A DNA stretch of 5,960 nt from an uncultured Succinivibrio sp. (GTDB lineage: Bacteria; Pseudomonadota; Gammaproteobacteria; Enterobacterales; Succinivibrionaceae): the NCBI GenBank assembly GCA_902772715.1, contig CACYBT010000214.1, positions 1 through 5,960 on the forward strand, in the 5' to 3' direction. Under the pieces are notes generated by a model. That model worked only from the letters and a program-made list of their open reading frames with translations. It was not told the origin of the DNA and ran no database searches. Position 1 is the stretch's first letter, and the number at the start of each line of letters is the position of its first letter. Shown piece after piece: positions 5,907 to 5,960 of this stretch. The translations under genes were made by a program, and so were the position numbers.

Positions 5907-5960
5907 ACTAAATAGTCTTCCAGCCTTATTTGATCGGGCTTACCGCCTATCACAGTTCTT
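5880..5960. other. Unassigned sequence replacing the rest of the ZIP gene
   Basis: From about 5880 the sequence no longer encodes ZIP. A + strand frame is open from 5875 to the edge (ATG at 5893, no ribosome site). A - strand frame is open from the edge down to a stop at 5825-5827, with protein-like content over 5880-5959 (for example IGGKPDQIRLEDYLVYPK). A small inverted repeat GACTA-AA-TAGTC sits at 5906-5917. This could be the end of an insertion sequence or the end of another gene joined by rearrangement, but I recognise no transposase or terminal repeat, so it is left unassigned. Confidence 0.4.

Noticed and set aside
5880..5960. Simple frameshift in the ZIP gene
   Set aside because: Neither alternative + frame continues the ZIP helix-3/loop pattern; one meets stops at once and the other has no histidine-rich loop or family motif.
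1..5960. CRISPR array, tRNA, rRNA, riboswitch or phage/defence system
   Set aside because: No regularly spaced repeats, no cloverleaf-like segments, no recognisable riboswitch core and no defence-type domains were seen in the sequence.

Overview
The window carries one complete, strongly supported metabolic operon, a small lone gene behind it, and the beginning of a metal-transporter gene that breaks off near the right edge. Every protein-coding feature recognised here is on the + strand. The coding DNA is of moderate G+C and the spacers are extremely AT-rich (about 23% G+C by hand count over 1-328). Clear AGGAG-type ribosome sites, sigma70-like promoter hexamers, a CRP-like half-site pair and a strong CGT/GGT codon preference in the operon suggest a low-GC anaerobic or fermentative gammaproteobacterium. 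Succinivibrionaceae-type organisms would fit, but that assignment is inference and not proven by the sequence.

Layout: 1-328 is a gene-free leader with a candidate CRP/FNR site, short repeats and a sigma70-like promoter with an AT-rich upstream element. 329-4852 is a tightly packed four-gene operon. It encodes the gamma, alpha and beta subunits of a thiamine-diphosphate, CoA-acylating 2-oxoacid:acceptor oxidoreductase (pyruvate:ferredoxin oxidoreductase family), then a 542-residue fused subunit: GltD-like N-terminal Fe-S domain, FAD/NAD(P) module, and C-terminal two-cluster ferredoxin. A strong hairpin terminator at 4868-4896 closes the operon. 4952-5338 encodes an unrecognised 128-residue protein with one C-terminal membrane helix. 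5601-5906 encodes the first ~93 residues of a ZIP-family metal transporter, followed by unrelated codons and a stop. The last ~80 bases do not continue the ZIP gene in any frame.

How the operon works (family knowledge plus inference): alpha and beta bind thiamine diphosphate and decarboxylate a 2-oxoacid, most likely pyruvate. Electrons pass through the beta-subunit [4Fe-4S] cluster to the ferredoxin-like tail of the fourth protein, then to its FAD and NAD(P). The operon therefore appears to encode an oxidoreductase coupled directly to NAD(P)(H), with the usual separate delta ferredoxin replaced by a ferredoxin-diaphorase fusion. Nothing in the window looks like a defence or other wholly new system. 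The most irregular points are the broken ZIP gene with its foreign junction and the unknown tail-anchored protein.
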